Source of the DNA: Metabacillus sp. FJAT-52054 | Lineage (GTDB): Bacteria > Bacillota > Bacilli > Bacillales > Bacillaceae | Length of the DNA stretch: 64,000 nt | Direction of reading: 5' to 3' | NCBI RefSeq assembly: GCF_037201815.1 | Contig: NZ_CP147407.1 | Location: 372,001-436,000, forward strand | Part shown: piece after piece, positions 27,656 to 37,661 of the stretch | How positions within the stretch are numbered: position 1 is the stretch's first letter | How the letters are laid out: each line of letters starts with the position of its first letter | Translations under genes and position numbers: made by a program | The notes under the pieces: generated by a model | Database searches by the model: none | The model's input: only the letters and a program-made list of their open reading frames with translations | Told to the model about the DNA's origin: nothing

Positions 27656-28693
27656 ATGTCAAAAGCCTATCAGGAAGCGGGAGTGAACATCGAAGCCGGC
27701 TATGAAGCGGTTTCCAGAATGAAAAAACACGTTGAGCGTACGAAACGCGAGGGTGCCATCGGTCTGCTCGGAGGCTTTGGCGGTGTCTTCGACCTGTCTG
27801 CTCTGAATTACCGGAAGCCGGTTCTTGTATCGGGTACAGACGGCGTCGGAACGAAGCTTAAGCTCGCTTTTATGGCGGATCGTCATGATACAATTGGGAT
27901 CGACGCAGTGGCGATGTGCGTGAACGATATCTTGGCTCAAGGTGCGGAACCGCTTTTTTTCCTGGATTATTTAGCCCTTGGAAAAGCAGATCCTGAAAAA
28001 ATTGAGCAAATCGTTAAAGGGATTGCCGACGGCTGCGAGGAAGCAGGATGTGCGCTGATTGGCGGCGAAACGGCTGAGATGCCCGGCCTTTACAATGAGG
28101 GTGAATACGATGTTGCCGGCTTCAGCGTTGGCGGAGCAGAAAAGGATGAGCTTGTGACCGGGGCAGGGATTAAACCGGGTCATGTGCTGATTGGACTCAC
28201 CTCAAGCGGTCTTCACAGCAACGGCTTTTCACTTGTCCGGAAAATTCTCCTCGAAGACAGCGGACTCCAGCTGAACCAAACAGTTGAGCCATTGCAAAAC
28301 CCGCTCGGCGAGGAGCTTTTAACACCAACAAGAATTTATGTAAAACCTGTTATAAAAGTGCTGAAGAATGTAAAAGTGGATGGGATGGCGCATATTACCG
28401 GCGGCGGTTTTGTTGAAAACATTCCGAGGATGCTGCCGGAGGGACTGGGCGCAGAAATTGACTATGGTTCATGGCCGATTCCGAAGATTTTTGACCTTCT
28501 TGAAGAAAAAGGAAGCCTAAACCGGGAAGAAATGTTCAACATTTTCAATATGGGCATCGGCTTTGTCCTTGCCGTCAGTCCGGAACGAATTCATGATGCG
28601 ATTGGAATTCTTGAGGAGCATGGCGAAAAAGCCTTTATTATCGGACGGGTGAAAGAAGGTTCCGGGGTCGAATTCGGCGGTGCTGCACTATGA
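27656..28693 (+). CDS. purM: AIR synthetase
   Basis: Phosphoribosylformylglycinamidine cyclo-ligase, 345 aa; ATP-dependent ring closure of FGAM to AIR. Motifs: [15 protein letters not shown] near residue 60, [20 protein letters not shown] near residue 88 and [10 protein letters not shown] near residue 138. AAGGAGGAACGG precedes the ATG, 12 nt after purF. Its stop overlaps the purN start (ATGATGA). Confidence 0.97.
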   Translation: MSKAYQEAGVNIEAGYEAVSRMKKHVERTKREGAIGLLGGFGGVFDLSALNYRKPVLVSGTDGVGTKLKLAFMADRHDTIGIDAVAMCVNDILAQGAEPLFFLDYLALGKADPEKIEQIVKGIADGCEEAGCALIGGETAEMPGLYNEGEYDVAGFSVGGAEKDELVTGAGIKPGHVLIGLTSSGLHSNGFSLVRKILLEDSGLQLNQTVEPLQNPLGEELLTPTRIYVKPVIKVLKNVKVDGMAHITGGGFVENIPRMLPEGLGAEIDYGSWPIPKIFDLLEEKGSLNREEMFNIFNMGIGFVLAVSPERIHDAIGILEEHGEKAFIIGRVKEGSGVEFGGAAL

Positions 28694-29280
28694 TGAAAAA
28701 ATCAAAAATCGCCGTTTTCGCATCAGGAAGCGGCAGTAATTTTCAAGCCATTTCAGAAAAAACGAAGAACGGGGAGCTCGATGCGGAAATTGTCCTTCTC
28801 GTCTGCGATAAGCCTGGTGCCCCTGTAACGGAAAAAGCAAGATTAGCAGGTGTTCCGGTCCTGGAGCTATCACCAAAATCATTTGAAAACAAAGCTGCCT
28901 ATGAAGCTGAAATTCTTGCAAACCTTGAGAAGAACGGGACCGAGTGGCTCATCCTGGCAGGCTATATGCGTCTGATCGGGCCTGTTCTCCTTGATGCTTT
29001 TCCAACCAAGATTATGAATCTCCATCCCTCGCTGCTTCCGAAATTTCCAGGGAAGGATGCAATCGAACGCGCCTTCCAATCAGGAGATACGGAAACCGGC
29101 ATTACGATTCATTATGTGGATGAAGGAATGGACACAGGTCCGATCATCGACCAGATGAGAGTCGCTATTCCAGAATCTCTTGAACAGCTAAAAATAAATA
29201 TTCACAAGGCGGAGCACGCTTTTTTCCCCGCCGTCCTTCAGCATGTACTGAAAATCAAGACAGAGGTGAAGCAATCATGA
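28690..29280 (+). CDS. purN: GAR transformylase (folate dependent)
   Basis: Phosphoribosylglycinamide formyltransferase, 196 aa, using 10-formyl-tetrahydrofolate. N-terminal phosphate site [11 protein letters not shown]; the catalytic Asn and His lie in [14 protein letters not shown] near residue 112, and the Asp in [12 protein letters not shown]. Overlaps purM and purH by 4 nt on each side. A second ATG one codon downstream is an equally possible start. Confidence 0.96.
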   Translation: MMKKSKIAVFASGSGSNFQAISEKTKNGELDAEIVLLVCDKPGAPVTEKARLAGVPVLELSPKSFENKAAYEAEILANLEKNGTEWLILAGYMRLIGPVLLDAFPTKIMNLHPSLLPKFPGKDAIERAFQSGDTETGITIHYVDEGMDTGPIIDQMRVAIPESLEQLKINIHKAEHAFFPAVLQHVLKIKTEVKQS

Positions 29281-30815
29281 CGATTAAACGAGCACTAATC
29301 AGCGTATCCAATAAAGAAAATCTTGTTCCGTTCGCGAAGCGCCTTGGTGAACTTGGGATTGAAGTGATCTCGACCGGCGGTACGAAAAAAATGCTTCAGG
29401 AAGCGGGAGTAAAGACAATCGGTATCTCCGAGGTAACAGGCTTCCCTGAAATCATGGATGGCCGCGTCAAAACTCTTCATCCGGCCATTCACGGCGGACT
29501 TCTTGCCGTAAGAGACAACGAGAGTCATATGAATCAGCTGAAAGAGAACGGCATTCAACCAATCGACTTAGTTGTCGTGAATCTATATCCGTTCAAAGAA
29601 ACGATTTCCAAACCGGATTTCACATTCGATGAAGCAGTTGAAAATATCGATATCGGCGGCCCCGGCATGCTTCGTGCATCGGCTAAAAATCACGGGGATG
29701 TTACGGTGATTGTTGATCCTGCTGATTATAATTCCGTTCTGGATCAAATTGAAAAAGACGGAGACACAAATCTTGAATTCAGACGCAGGCTTGCTGCGAA
29801 AGTATTCAGACACACAGCTGCCTATGATGCTCTGATTGCAGAATACATGACATCCATTACAGGAGAAGAAAATCCTGAAACGATGACCGTTACATATGAA
29901 AAGAAACAGGATTTGCGCTACGGAGAAAACCCGCATCAGAAGGCTGTATTCTATCAAACGCCTCTTAAACGGAAGGCATCCATTGCGGAAGCGAAGCAGC
30001 TTCACGGCAAAGAGCTTTCCTATAACAATATTAAAGATGCAGACGCTGCCCTTCAGATTGTACGTGAATTCGCAGCGCCGGCAGCTGTGGCCGTTAAGCA
30101 TATGAATCCATGCGGAGTCGGAACAGCCGATAGCATTGAACAAGCCTATCAGCGTGCTTTTGAAGCAGATCCCACCTCTATTTTCGGCGGAATCATCGCG
30201 TTGAACAGAGAAGTGAATGCCGCAACAGCAGAGAAACTGCATGAAATTTTCCTTGAAATTATTATTGCCCCTTCCTTTTCAAAGGAGGCATTGGAAATCT
30301 TGACGTCCAAAAAGAACCTCCGACTCTTGACGATTGAACAGGAGGAAAAAGGAGCAGCAGCCAAGCAGCTTGTGTCCGTTGCAGGCGGTCTGCTGGTCCA
30401 GGACGAGGATACGCTGACAATTGATGATGCGGAAGTTTCCATTCCAACAAAGCGTGAGCCGACGGAACAGGAGTGGAAGGATTTGAAACTTGCCTGGCAA
30501 GTGGTCAAGCATGTAAAATCCAACGCGATTGTTTTGGCGAAGGATGAAAGGACAATTGGAATCGGGGCAGGACAGATGAACCGAGTCGGCTCTGCAAAAA
30601 TTGCGATTGAACAAGCCGGAGCAAAAGCAGAAGGAAGCGCAATGGGATCCGACGCATTTTTCCCAATGGGAGATACAGTGGAAGCCGCAGCAAAAGCCGG
30701 CGTCACGGCCATCATTCAGCCGGGAGGCTCCATCAAAGACGAAGATTCCATTCGCGCTGCAGATGAGCATGGCATCACAATGGTATTCACAGGCATTCGC
30801 CATTTCAAGCATTAA
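29277..30815 (+). CDS. purH: Bifunctional AICAR transformylase/IMP cyclohydrolase
   Basis: 512 aa, catalyses the last two steps to IMP. The N-terminal cyclohydrolase domain (about residues 1-190) has [10 protein letters not shown] and [15 protein letters not shown]. The C-terminal transformylase has [12 protein letters not shown] and the catalytic KHMNPCG near residue 265. The ATG overlaps the purN stop (ATGA). Confidence 0.97.
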   Translation: MTIKRALISVSNKENLVPFAKRLGELGIEVISTGGTKKMLQEAGVKTIGISEVTGFPEIMDGRVKTLHPAIHGGLLAVRDNESHMNQLKENGIQPIDLVVVNLYPFKETISKPDFTFDEAVENIDIGGPGMLRASAKNHGDVTVIVDPADYNSVLDQIEKDGDTNLEFRRRLAAKVFRHTAAYDALIAEYMTSITGEENPETMTVTYEKKQDLRYGENPHQKAVFYQTPLKRKASIAEAKQLHGKELSYNNIKDADAALQIVREFAAPAAVAVKHMNPCGVGTADSIEQAYQRAFEADPTSIFGGIIALNREVNAATAEKLHEIFLEIIIAPSFSKEALEILTSKKNLRLLTIEQEEKGAAAKQLVSVAGGLLVQDEDTLTIDDAEVSIPTKREPTEQEWKDLKLAWQVVKHVKSNAIVLAKDERTIGIGAGQMNRVGSAKIAIEQAGAKAEGSAMGSDAFFPMGDTVEAAAKAGVTAIIQPGGSIKDEDSIRAADEHGITMVFTGIRHFKH

Positions 30816-32118
<1,303 letters not shown>

Positions 32119-32134
32119 AGTATATGCTGCTCCG

Positions 32135-32260
32135 ATATCGGCGAAAAAAAGGATATATCGGCGAAAATATCAATATATCGACGATTTTTATAGGATATCG
32201 ACGATTTTTTATTTTTATCGGCGAAAATAGGAGAATATCGATTATTCGGGAGAATTCGAT
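32135..32260 (-). repeat. Inverted array of seven degenerate 20-bp CGATAT units behind purD
   Basis: On the plus strand ATATCG or a close variant recurs at 32135, 32155, 32175, 32195, 32215, 32235 and 32253, exactly 20 bp apart except the last (18). Read on the minus strand the units are GTCGATATATTGATATTTTC and similar, the same consensus as behind the rRNA operons. It lies directly downstream of a strong terminator, as the others do, but in the opposite orientation to the upstream operon. Confidence 0.88.
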
Positions 32261-32337
32261 AACGCCCTCCCCTTACAAAACAAGCCATACTAAAAAGAAC
32301 CCATATCCAATAAAATATAAGGAAGGAGGAATGAGCC

Positions 32338-32841
32338 ATGGACGAAAAGTACCCGATAGGAACCTTCCAGCATGAAGGGAACATTTCAAACGAACAGGTG
32401 GAGAAATGGATCACTCAAATTGAAGAACTGCCTCAGCAGCTGCGTCAAGCGGCAGGCCACCTTACGGAACAGCAGCTGGATACCCCATACCGTCCCGGCG
32501 GATGGACTGTACGCCAAGTCGTCCACCATCTGGCTGACAGCCATATGAATGCGTTTATCCGATTTAAGCTTGCCATGACAGAAGAACGGCCGCTCATCAA
32601 ACCATACAATGAAGGCGCATGGGCCAGGCTTTCGGACTCAAGTTTGCCTGTTGAGCCTTCGCTTCAGCTGATTGAAGCCCTTCATATCCGGCTGGTGGAC
32701 GTGCTGCGAAGCCTGACTCATTCTGATCGAAAACGGGTTTTCGTACATCCAGACTCCGGTGAGGTATCACTCGGGAGAAACATTGGTCTGTATGCCTGGC
32801 ATGGAAGGCATCACCTTGCACATATTAAGAGCACCATATAA
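32338..32841 (+). CDS. YfiT-like DinB-superfamily metal-dependent enzyme
   Basis: A 167-residue four-helix-bundle protein similar to B. subtilis YfiT and the bacillithiol transferase family. Metal-binding histidines are seen in VVHHLADSHMN (about residues 62-72) and HGRHHLAHI near the C-terminus. GGWTVRQVVHH is a typical DinB/YfiT segment. Related proteins attach bacillithiol to electrophiles or act as putative metal-dependent hydrolases; the exact substrate is unknown. GGAAGGAGGAATG precedes the ATG at 32338. It is a single gene between two terminators. Confidence 0.85.
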   Translation: MDEKYPIGTFQHEGNISNEQVEKWITQIEELPQQLRQAAGHLTEQQLDTPYRPGGWTVRQVVHHLADSHMNAFIRFKLAMTEERPLIKPYNEGAWARLSDSSLPVEPSLQLIEALHIRLVDVLRSLTHSDRKRVFVHPDSGEVSLGRNIGLYAWHGRHHLAHIKSTI

Positions 32842-32842
32842 A

Positions 32843-32870
32843 ACAAGCCTCCGCACATGCGGAGGCTTGT
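32843..32870. terminator. Terminator between the yfiT-like gene and the convergent secreted-protein gene
   Basis: A perfect 12-bp stem ACAAGCCTCCGC / GCGGAGGCTTGT with loop ACAT, and a T-rich stretch a few bases downstream on the plus strand. It lies between convergent genes and probably serves both. Confidence 0.8.
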
Positions 32871-32879
32871 CCTCATTTT

Positions 32880-33299
32880 TTATAGGATGTTGCCTAGCAA
32901 ACCGCCAAGCAGACCATCATCATCTTCGTCTTCGTTATCACTGCTGCCTTCATCCTCGTCATTTAAAATACTGCTTAACGATAAGCTGGCCCCAACATTT
33001 AAATCAAGCTCCTGGCTTTGCTCATAGCTCCAGCCCATGCTTTCCGCCCAGTCCTGCAATTCATCTTCGCTTATGCCTTTTTCATCGGCCCATTTTTCCA
33101 GATCACCGGCTTGCCAGTCATTTTCTTCAGCCCATTTGCTGAATTCATTGTAAGAAAAGGACTGTTTGGACTCATACTTTGCATCCAGCACCGTTTCTAA
33201 ATCCAAGTCTGTTGATTTCTCTTGTGCAGATGCGGCTCCGCCTGCTGCTCCCAAAGCGAGTGAAAGGGCTAATCCTGATGTTGCGATGGTTTTAAACAT
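32880..33299 (-). CDS. Secreted acidic protein with Trp-Ala-Asp/Glu repeats, unknown function
   Basis: A 139-residue exported protein. A signal peptide (residues 1-25, hydrophobic core GLALSLALGAAGG) ends in ASA, a typical signal peptidase I site. The mature part has three related segments, KWAEENDW, KWADEKGI and DWAESMGW, about 15 residues apart. A DEDEGSSDNEDEDDDG tract and the hydrophobic tail GLLGGLLGNIL follow. The mature protein is strongly acidic. TAAGGAGGAG precedes the ATG. No family is recognised. The spaced Trp-Ala-acid repeats suggest small helical modules, and the acidic tract could bind cations; both are inferences. Confidence 0.75.
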   Translation of the reverse strand: MFKTIATSGLALSLALGAAGGAASAQEKSTDLDLETVLDAKYESKQSFSYNEFSKWAEENDWQAGDLEKWADEKGISEDELQDWAESMGWSYEQSQELDLNVGASLSLSSILNDEDEGSSDNEDEDDDGLLGGLLGNIL

Positions 33300-33666
33300 T
33301 CAAAATCTCCTCCTTAAAATTTAGAATCACCAAGCATACGGAGGGAAATCAGAAAAAGATCAGTATATTTCAAGGGTTGGGAGGAAGGGGCTATGATCTG
33401 TAAAGGATGTTATTTACCTGTCATAATTAATAGATTTAAAAGGGTTTTTCTGTAATTTGAAGGGTATGAGAGATGATAAAGAGAGAGAAAAGATGTGGAA
33501 TTTTCAATATGCTGCTAAAAAATAGAGGCTATGATCATGCTTTTTATTTGTTTCTGGCAGAGTACCCAAATACAAAACTGAGAAATAATCGGAAACGAAT
33601 AAGGGACAAGGCTGCTATAAAACCGTCAGCGTTGCCCCTCAAAAAGCAGTTTGGAAAAAAGGATTT
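33300..33666. other. Intergenic region without a supported gene
   Basis: 367 nt. It holds the ribosome site of the acidic secreted protein on the minus strand. Plus-strand frames here lack good starts and overlap the transducer gene on the other strand. A 20-codon frame behind GGAGGAAGGGG at 33394 is noted but not accepted. Confidence 0.6.
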
Positions 33667-34470
33667 TTATTTGGCCGTTTCTTCAAATTCAGTAATCGTA
33701 GCGGAAAATTTTATTTGAGTCTCTTTGATGATGGTTTGGAGGCTGTTTGTGATGCTGCTGACTTTTTGCGCTTCTTTTGTGATGTTCTCCACGTTGGAGT
33801 TAACTTTATCAATTGCTTCGTCAACGTTCGTTGATAATCTGCGGATTTCATCTGCGACCACTTTAAAGCCTTTTCCTTGCTCGCCAACCCGTGCTGCTTC
33901 AATTGCCGCATTTAAGGCGACCATATTGGTCTGTGATGAAATATGACTGATGGTTTTGGAGGTCTGGCTAATCAAATCGGTTTGGTTTTGCAGGGCCTGA
34001 ACTGCCTGAATGCTTTCCTTTGTATTGGCAACGACCAGATCCGCTAATTCTTCAGGCATGCTTTTCAGGTCGGATATAATGGTATGCGTTCTGCTTTCAT
34101 GATCCGTTATATTGGTAGCAATTTTTAAAACGGCTGTTACTTCTCCGGTTTCATCTGCAACGGGAATATAGGTTGCCTCAAACCAAAGCAGACTTCCGTT
34201 TTTGCTCACACGCAATATTTTCTCCTGAAACTTCAGCCCTTTTTTCAAATTTGACCACAGGGCCTGGTATTCCTCGCTATTCTGAAATGCTTCTGTGCAA
34301 AACTCCTGGTGCTTCATCCCGGTCATTTCTTCGGGCCGGTAGCCCATCGCTGAAGCAAAATTCCCGTTTACCCATATGACTTCTTTGTTCAAATTGAATT
34401 CAATCATAGCCAAATGTGTTTCCAGCGCTTTTAAAACGGCATCTGTACTTAAGACTTGAGTAATTGTCAT
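33667..34470 (-). CDS. Soluble PAS-domain methyl-accepting chemotaxis transducer
   Basis: A 267-residue cytoplasmic chemoreceptor. The N-terminal PAS domain (about residues 10-125) has [18 protein letters not shown] and [16 protein letters not shown] short MCP signalling hairpin follows, with the conserved tip [20 protein letters not shown] and [13 protein letters not shown] that contact CheA and CheW. No membrane span is present, so it would sense an internal signal, perhaps redox or ligand state through PAS; no cofactor residue can be assigned. The ATG at 34470 is chosen because TTGGAGG lies 8 nt upstream; a TTG start would lie inside that site. Confidence 0.88.
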   Translation of the reverse strand: MTITQVLSTDAVLKALETHLAMIEFNLNKEVIWVNGNFASAMGYRPEEMTGMKHQEFCTEAFQNSEEYQALWSNLKKGLKFQEKILRVSKNGSLLWFEATYIPVADETGEVTAVLKIATNITDHESRTHTIISDLKSMPEELADLVVANTKESIQAVQALQNQTDLISQTSKTISHISSQTNMVALNAAIEAARVGEQGKGFKVVADEIRRLSTNVDEAIDKVNSNVENITKEAQKVSSITNSLQTIIKETQIKFSATITEFEETAK

Positions 34471-34540
34471 TCGATTGTCCTCCAAATCCCACGGTATATA
34501 TTAGGTATATCGGACCACAAAGAGAATTTTTTTAGTAAAA

Positions 34541-34568
34541 TAAAGAACGTCCTGCAAACAGGACGTCC
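34541..34568 (-). terminator. Terminator of the small membrane protein gene
   Basis: On the minus strand ACGTCCTG and CAGGACGT form an 8-bp stem with a 4-nt loop, followed by TTCTTTATTTT. It lies just after the 36-residue gene's stop. Confidence 0.75.
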
Positions 34569-34571
34569 ATC

Positions 34572-34682
34572 TTATCTAACCCGTCTTTTCCTTCTTACAA
34601 AAACAAACGCCAGCGCCACAATCCCGCCGATCAGCGAAGCGTAAACAAAAATCATGTCCCTCATGTATTCAAGAAATCCCAA
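34572..34682 (-). CDS. Tiny single-span membrane protein, unknown function
   Basis: A 36-residue frame that starts with TTG at 34682, 5 nt after GAGGTG. The protein is MGFLEYMRDMIFVY..., with one hydrophobic span (about residues 10-29, core VYASLIGGIVALAFVFV) and a basic tail RRKRRVR that would stay inside the cell. A terminator follows the stop by a few bases, which supports a short transcription unit. No family is recognised with certainty. Confidence 0.55.
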   Translation of the reverse strand: MGFLEYMRDMIFVYASLIGGIVALAFVFVRRKRRVR

Positions 34683-34699
34683 TCCATCACCTCATTTTA

Positions 34700-34965
34700 A
34701 GGGGTCTGTCCCCTGGTGTGATAAAAGAATAAAGCTTGGGCACCGGTTACCGAGAGGCTTTGCCGCTCAAGGGCTTGCGGCGCTAAGTCCTTGCCCCCTT
34801 TTGCGTTAAAGCAGAGCGGGACTGGCACCGGGTCAGTCCCGCTCTCTAATAAAGAAGTAAAGCTCCGGCACCAGCGCTGGAACACATTGCAACTAATGGC
34901 TTCCCGACGTCTGGTCTCCGTCCCCATTTGCTTTAAAGTAAAACGGGACTGACCCGCTAGCAAAT
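34700..34965. repeat. GC-rich interspersed palindromic element, copy 1
   Basis: A non-coding element, richer in GC than its surroundings. It contains a 12-bp stem AGAGCGGGACTG / CAGTCCCGCTCT (34813-34845) and the boxes AAAGCTCCGGCACC, GGTCTCCGTCCCC and GGGACTGACCCGCT. Matching boxes recur near 44040-44200 and 53140-53360. A frame through it ends in GTDPVPVPLCF-like residues but is not a gene. Origin unknown, perhaps a small mobilised repeat. Confidence 0.78.
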
Positions 34966-34974
34966 GTTAAGATC

Positions 34975-35226
34975 TCAAGAAGGATTATAGGTTTCACCGC
35001 TGTGCTCATCATCCTGATTCGTTTCTTTCGCCTGATCATACATAAGCGTCAGCGGGCAGAAGCGCAGAATTCCTTCTCCAACTTTCATAGCTCCAAGAAT
35101 GATCAGAAGAATGAGTGACTCTCTCCATGGTTTTTTTGAATATTTGGCAGAAGCAACAGCAACTATTGTTAATCCGGCAGTAATGCGAATCAGGGCATTC
35201 ACAATGCCGATATTAGGTTTAATCAT
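34975..35226 (-). CDS. YgaP-like membrane domain protein (DUF2892)
   Basis: An 83-residue protein with the DUF2892/YgaP transmembrane pattern: N-terminal NIGIVNALIRITAGL, a second span ESLILLIILGAMKVGEGI, and CPLTLMYD with the conserved Cys-Pro. In YgaP this domain is fused to a rhodanese; here it stands alone. The polar tail (KETNQDDEHSGETYNPS) is species specific. AAGGAGGTC precedes the ATG. Its function is unknown, possibly sulfur or redox related by analogy only. Confidence 0.85.
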   Translation of the reverse strand: MIKPNIGIVNALIRITAGLTIVAVASAKYSKKPWRESLILLIILGAMKVGEGILRFCPLTLMYDQAKETNQDDEHSGETYNPS

Positions 35227-35340
35227 GGGAAGACCTCCTTAAATTATGAAAAGTTTTCAAATTATTTTGTTCTTTTATGCATTAACGTATTAATTGTGAT
35301 AACATGAAAAGGAAAATTAAGGACGCAAACTGCACTTTCG

Positions 35341-35354
35341 TGAAAGCGTTTGCC
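35341..35354. promoter_or_regulatory. cre-like site in the yerA leader
   Basis: TGAAAGCGTTTGCC matches the CcpA cre consensus except at the last base. It is also the right half of a dyad, GCAAAC ... CTTT / AAAG ... GTTTGC, from 35325 to 35353. It lies 28 nt upstream of the yerA start, so catabolite control of yerA is possible. Confidence 0.6.
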
Positions 35355-35381
35355 TAATGATTCCAGAAGGAGGATTCTTCG

Positions 35382-37124
35382 ATGCCGGAACACCGTGCCG
35401 TTTGGAAAAATGACCAGATTCGCGAACAAATCCAAGTACTTGACCAGGAAATGGCGCCGACAATCCTCTTGAAGAATGCGGTCATTTTAAACTCATACTT
35501 GAAGCAATGGATCCATGGAAACGTTTGGATATATGGAGATCGCATTGTTTATATAGGCGAAGAGCTGCCGAAACATTCAGACCAGACCGAAATCATGGAT
35601 TGTGAAGGGCTGTATCTTGTACCGGGATATATTGAGCCTCATGCCCATCCTTTTCAGTTATATAATCCCCAGACATTGGCCCGATATGCAGCTCAATATG
35701 GAACAACAACGCTGATTAGCGACAATTTAAACCTGCTGTTTCAAAACGATCAAAAGAAAGCGCTTACTTTGTTGAGACACTGTTCAGAGGAGCTCTTTCA
35801 TCATTTTTGGTGGGCTCGGTTCGATCTTCAATCTGAAGTTGATAAGGAAGATTTCATCCTTTCTCCTGACAGGATTTCCGCATGGCTCGACCATGATTGC
35901 GTCTTGCAGGGAGGCGAGCTGACGGGATGGCCAAGCCTGCTTTCCGGAGATGACCTCATGCTTGACCGGATTCAGGAGGCTAAAAAGAAACGCAAGCGTG
36001 TGGAAGGGCATTTCCCTGGAGCATCTGAAAAAACACTTACTAAGATGAAGCTCTTTGGAATAGATGCCGATCATGAAGCTATGACTGGCAAAGAGGTGTA
36101 CTCGCGGCTGCTTGCAGGCTACACGGTTGCACTCAGACACTCTTCAATCAGACCGGATCTTCCCAAACTGCTGAAGGAAATCAAGGAACTGCCGATCGCC
36201 TCCTATGAGCATTTATTTTTAACGACAGACGGGGCAACCCCGGCTTTTTATAAAGACGGGGTGACGAATCCTTTAATAGAGATGGCTCTGAACGAAGGAG
36301 TCGATCCAATTGATGCGTATCATATGGCAAGCTTTAATATTGCACGCTACTATGGAATTGATCATTTGCTTGGCTCGGCTGCAGCAGGCCGTTTTGCAAC
36401 ATTGAACTTCTTAGAGGATCCTTTGAAGCCGAATCCGGTTCATGTTTTGGCAAAAGGGAAATGGCTGAAAAAGAATCGTCAAAATCTTCAAGAGGATTTG
36501 GAGGAGCTGCCTTGGAAGGACTGCGGATTTTCTCCTCTCAGCATGACGTGGGGGCTGACGATGGATGACCTTCAGTTTTCCATGCCGCTCGGTTTGCACA
36601 TGGTGAATGGCGTCATCATGCAGCCCTATTCCGTCAGCCGGGATTTGGCCACAGATGAATTATCCACTGACCATGATGAATCATTTCTGGCTTTGATTGA
36701 CCGGAATGGAAATTGGAGAATTAACACCGTACTGAAAGGATTTGGCGGAGTAAAAGGCCTGGCAAGCTCCTTCTCGGCTACTGGCGACATTTTGCTGATC
36801 GGCAAAAATAAGGAAGATATGATTGCCGCTTATAAACAGATGGTTGAAATCGGCGGCGGCATTGTCATCTGTGAGGATGGCAGCATCTGTTATGAACTTC
36901 AGCTTGAACTGAACGGGACGGCTTCCAAAGCAGAGCTGCCTGAGCTGATGGATAAATACCGGGAGTTCCATTCCTTTCTTAAGGAGAGAGGATACGCATT
37001 CGAGGATCCGATTTACACGCTGTTTTTCCTTTCCTCCACCCATCTCCCATTTGTCCGGATTACACCAAGGGGAATTTTCGACGTGAAGAAAAAAACGATA
37101 CTCTTTCCGTCGATAATGCGTTAA
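35382..37124 (+). CDS. yerA: Adenine deaminase-like amidohydrolase YerA
   Basis: 580 aa, the same length as B. subtilis YerA. Amidohydrolase fold with metal motif HAHPF near residue 88, GHFPG (about residue 205), RHSS and the Asp in LTTDGATP. The C-terminal part is of adenine-deaminase type, with GGVKGLASSFSATGDILLIG and VICEDGS. Adenine deaminases convert adenine to hypoxanthine, feeding the IMP pool made by the nearby pur operon; YerA itself is classed as putative. AGAAGGAGG precedes the ATG. Unlike in B. subtilis, no yerB lipoprotein gene follows; yerC comes next. Confidence 0.88.
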   Translation: MPEHRAVWKNDQIREQIQVLDQEMAPTILLKNAVILNSYLKQWIHGNVWIYGDRIVYIGEELPKHSDQTEIMDCEGLYLVPGYIEPHAHPFQLYNPQTLARYAAQYGTTTLISDNLNLLFQNDQKKALTLLRHCSEELFHHFWWARFDLQSEVDKEDFILSPDRISAWLDHDCVLQGGELTGWPSLLSGDDLMLDRIQEAKKKRKRVEGHFPGASEKTLTKMKLFGIDADHEAMTGKEVYSRLLAGYTVALRHSSIRPDLPKLLKEIKELPIASYEHLFLTTDGATPAFYKDGVTNPLIEMALNEGVDPIDAYHMASFNIARYYGIDHLLGSAAAGRFATLNFLEDPLKPNPVHVLAKGKWLKKNRQNLQEDLEELPWKDCGFSPLSMTWGLTMDDLQFSMPLGLHMVNGVIMQPYSVSRDLATDELSTDHDESFLALIDRNGNWRINTVLKGFGGVKGLASSFSATGDILLIGKNKEDMIAAYKQMVEIGGGIVICEDGSICYELQLELNGTASKAELPELMDKYREFHSFLKERGYAFEDPIYTLFFLSSTHLPFVRITPRGIFDVKKKTILFPSIMR

Positions 37125-37232
37125 AATAGGAAAGGATAACGAATAATTATAACTAAGATATTATTTTCTTCCATTTCCTTTGAATTTTAGACTGAATGCC
37201 ATAGATTAACATATAAAAAGGAGAATGACTGC

Positions 37233-37538
37233 ATGCAAATTGATAAATTGCGCGGCAAAGAGCTTGATCAACTGTTTGAATCAGTGCTCTCCCTAAAAGA
37301 CTTGGATGAATGCTATCGGTTTTTTGACGATTTGTGCACGGTGAATGAAATTCAATCTTTGGCACAGCGCCTTGAAGTGGCAAGAATGCTTCGCGAAGGG
37401 TTTACGTATCATAAAATTGAGACGCAAACGGGTGCAAGCACAGCAACCATTTCCAGAGTAAAGCGCTGCCTGAATTATGGAAACGATGCTTATACAATGG
37501 CGCTTGAGCGCATTCATAAACAGCCAAATGAATCATAA
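37233..37538 (+). CDS. yerC: TrpR-like DNA-binding protein YerC
   Basis: 101 aa, YerC/YecD family, with TrpR-type helix-turn-helix: CTVNEIQSLAQRLEVARML followed by GFTYHKIETQTGASTATISR. Conserved between yerA and pcrB in Bacillus. No target is known with confidence. AAAAGGAG precedes the ATG and a terminator follows, so it is probably a single-gene unit. Confidence 0.92.
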   Translation: MQIDKLRGKELDQLFESVLSLKDLDECYRFFDDLCTVNEIQSLAQRLEVARMLREGFTYHKIETQTGASTATISRVKRCLNYGNDAYTMALERIHKQPNES

Positions 37539-37541
37539 GAG

Positions 37542-37567
37542 AGACGCCCGCTGAGGTGTCTTTTTTT
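37542..37567 (+). terminator. Terminator after yerC
   Basis: AGACGCC and GGTGTCT form a 7-bp stem (one G-T pair) followed by TTTTTTT. Confidence 0.82.
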
Positions 37568-37661
37568 GTGCTTCTTTTCCATCAATCAATGCCCGGCTAA
37601 TAGTGTTCAACCCACCTTAATTTGATATAATAATGAAATGGTTAAAAGGGAGGCGTACATG

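Noticed and set aside
33394..33456. 20-codon frame behind GGAGGAAGGGG
   Set aside because: Very short, no hydrophobic or conserved pattern, no terminator; an AG-rich stretch explains the apparent ribosome site.
33473..33718. 81-residue plus-strand frame
   Set aside because: It overlaps the end of the chemotaxis transducer gene on the other strand and has no good start signal or protein-like composition.
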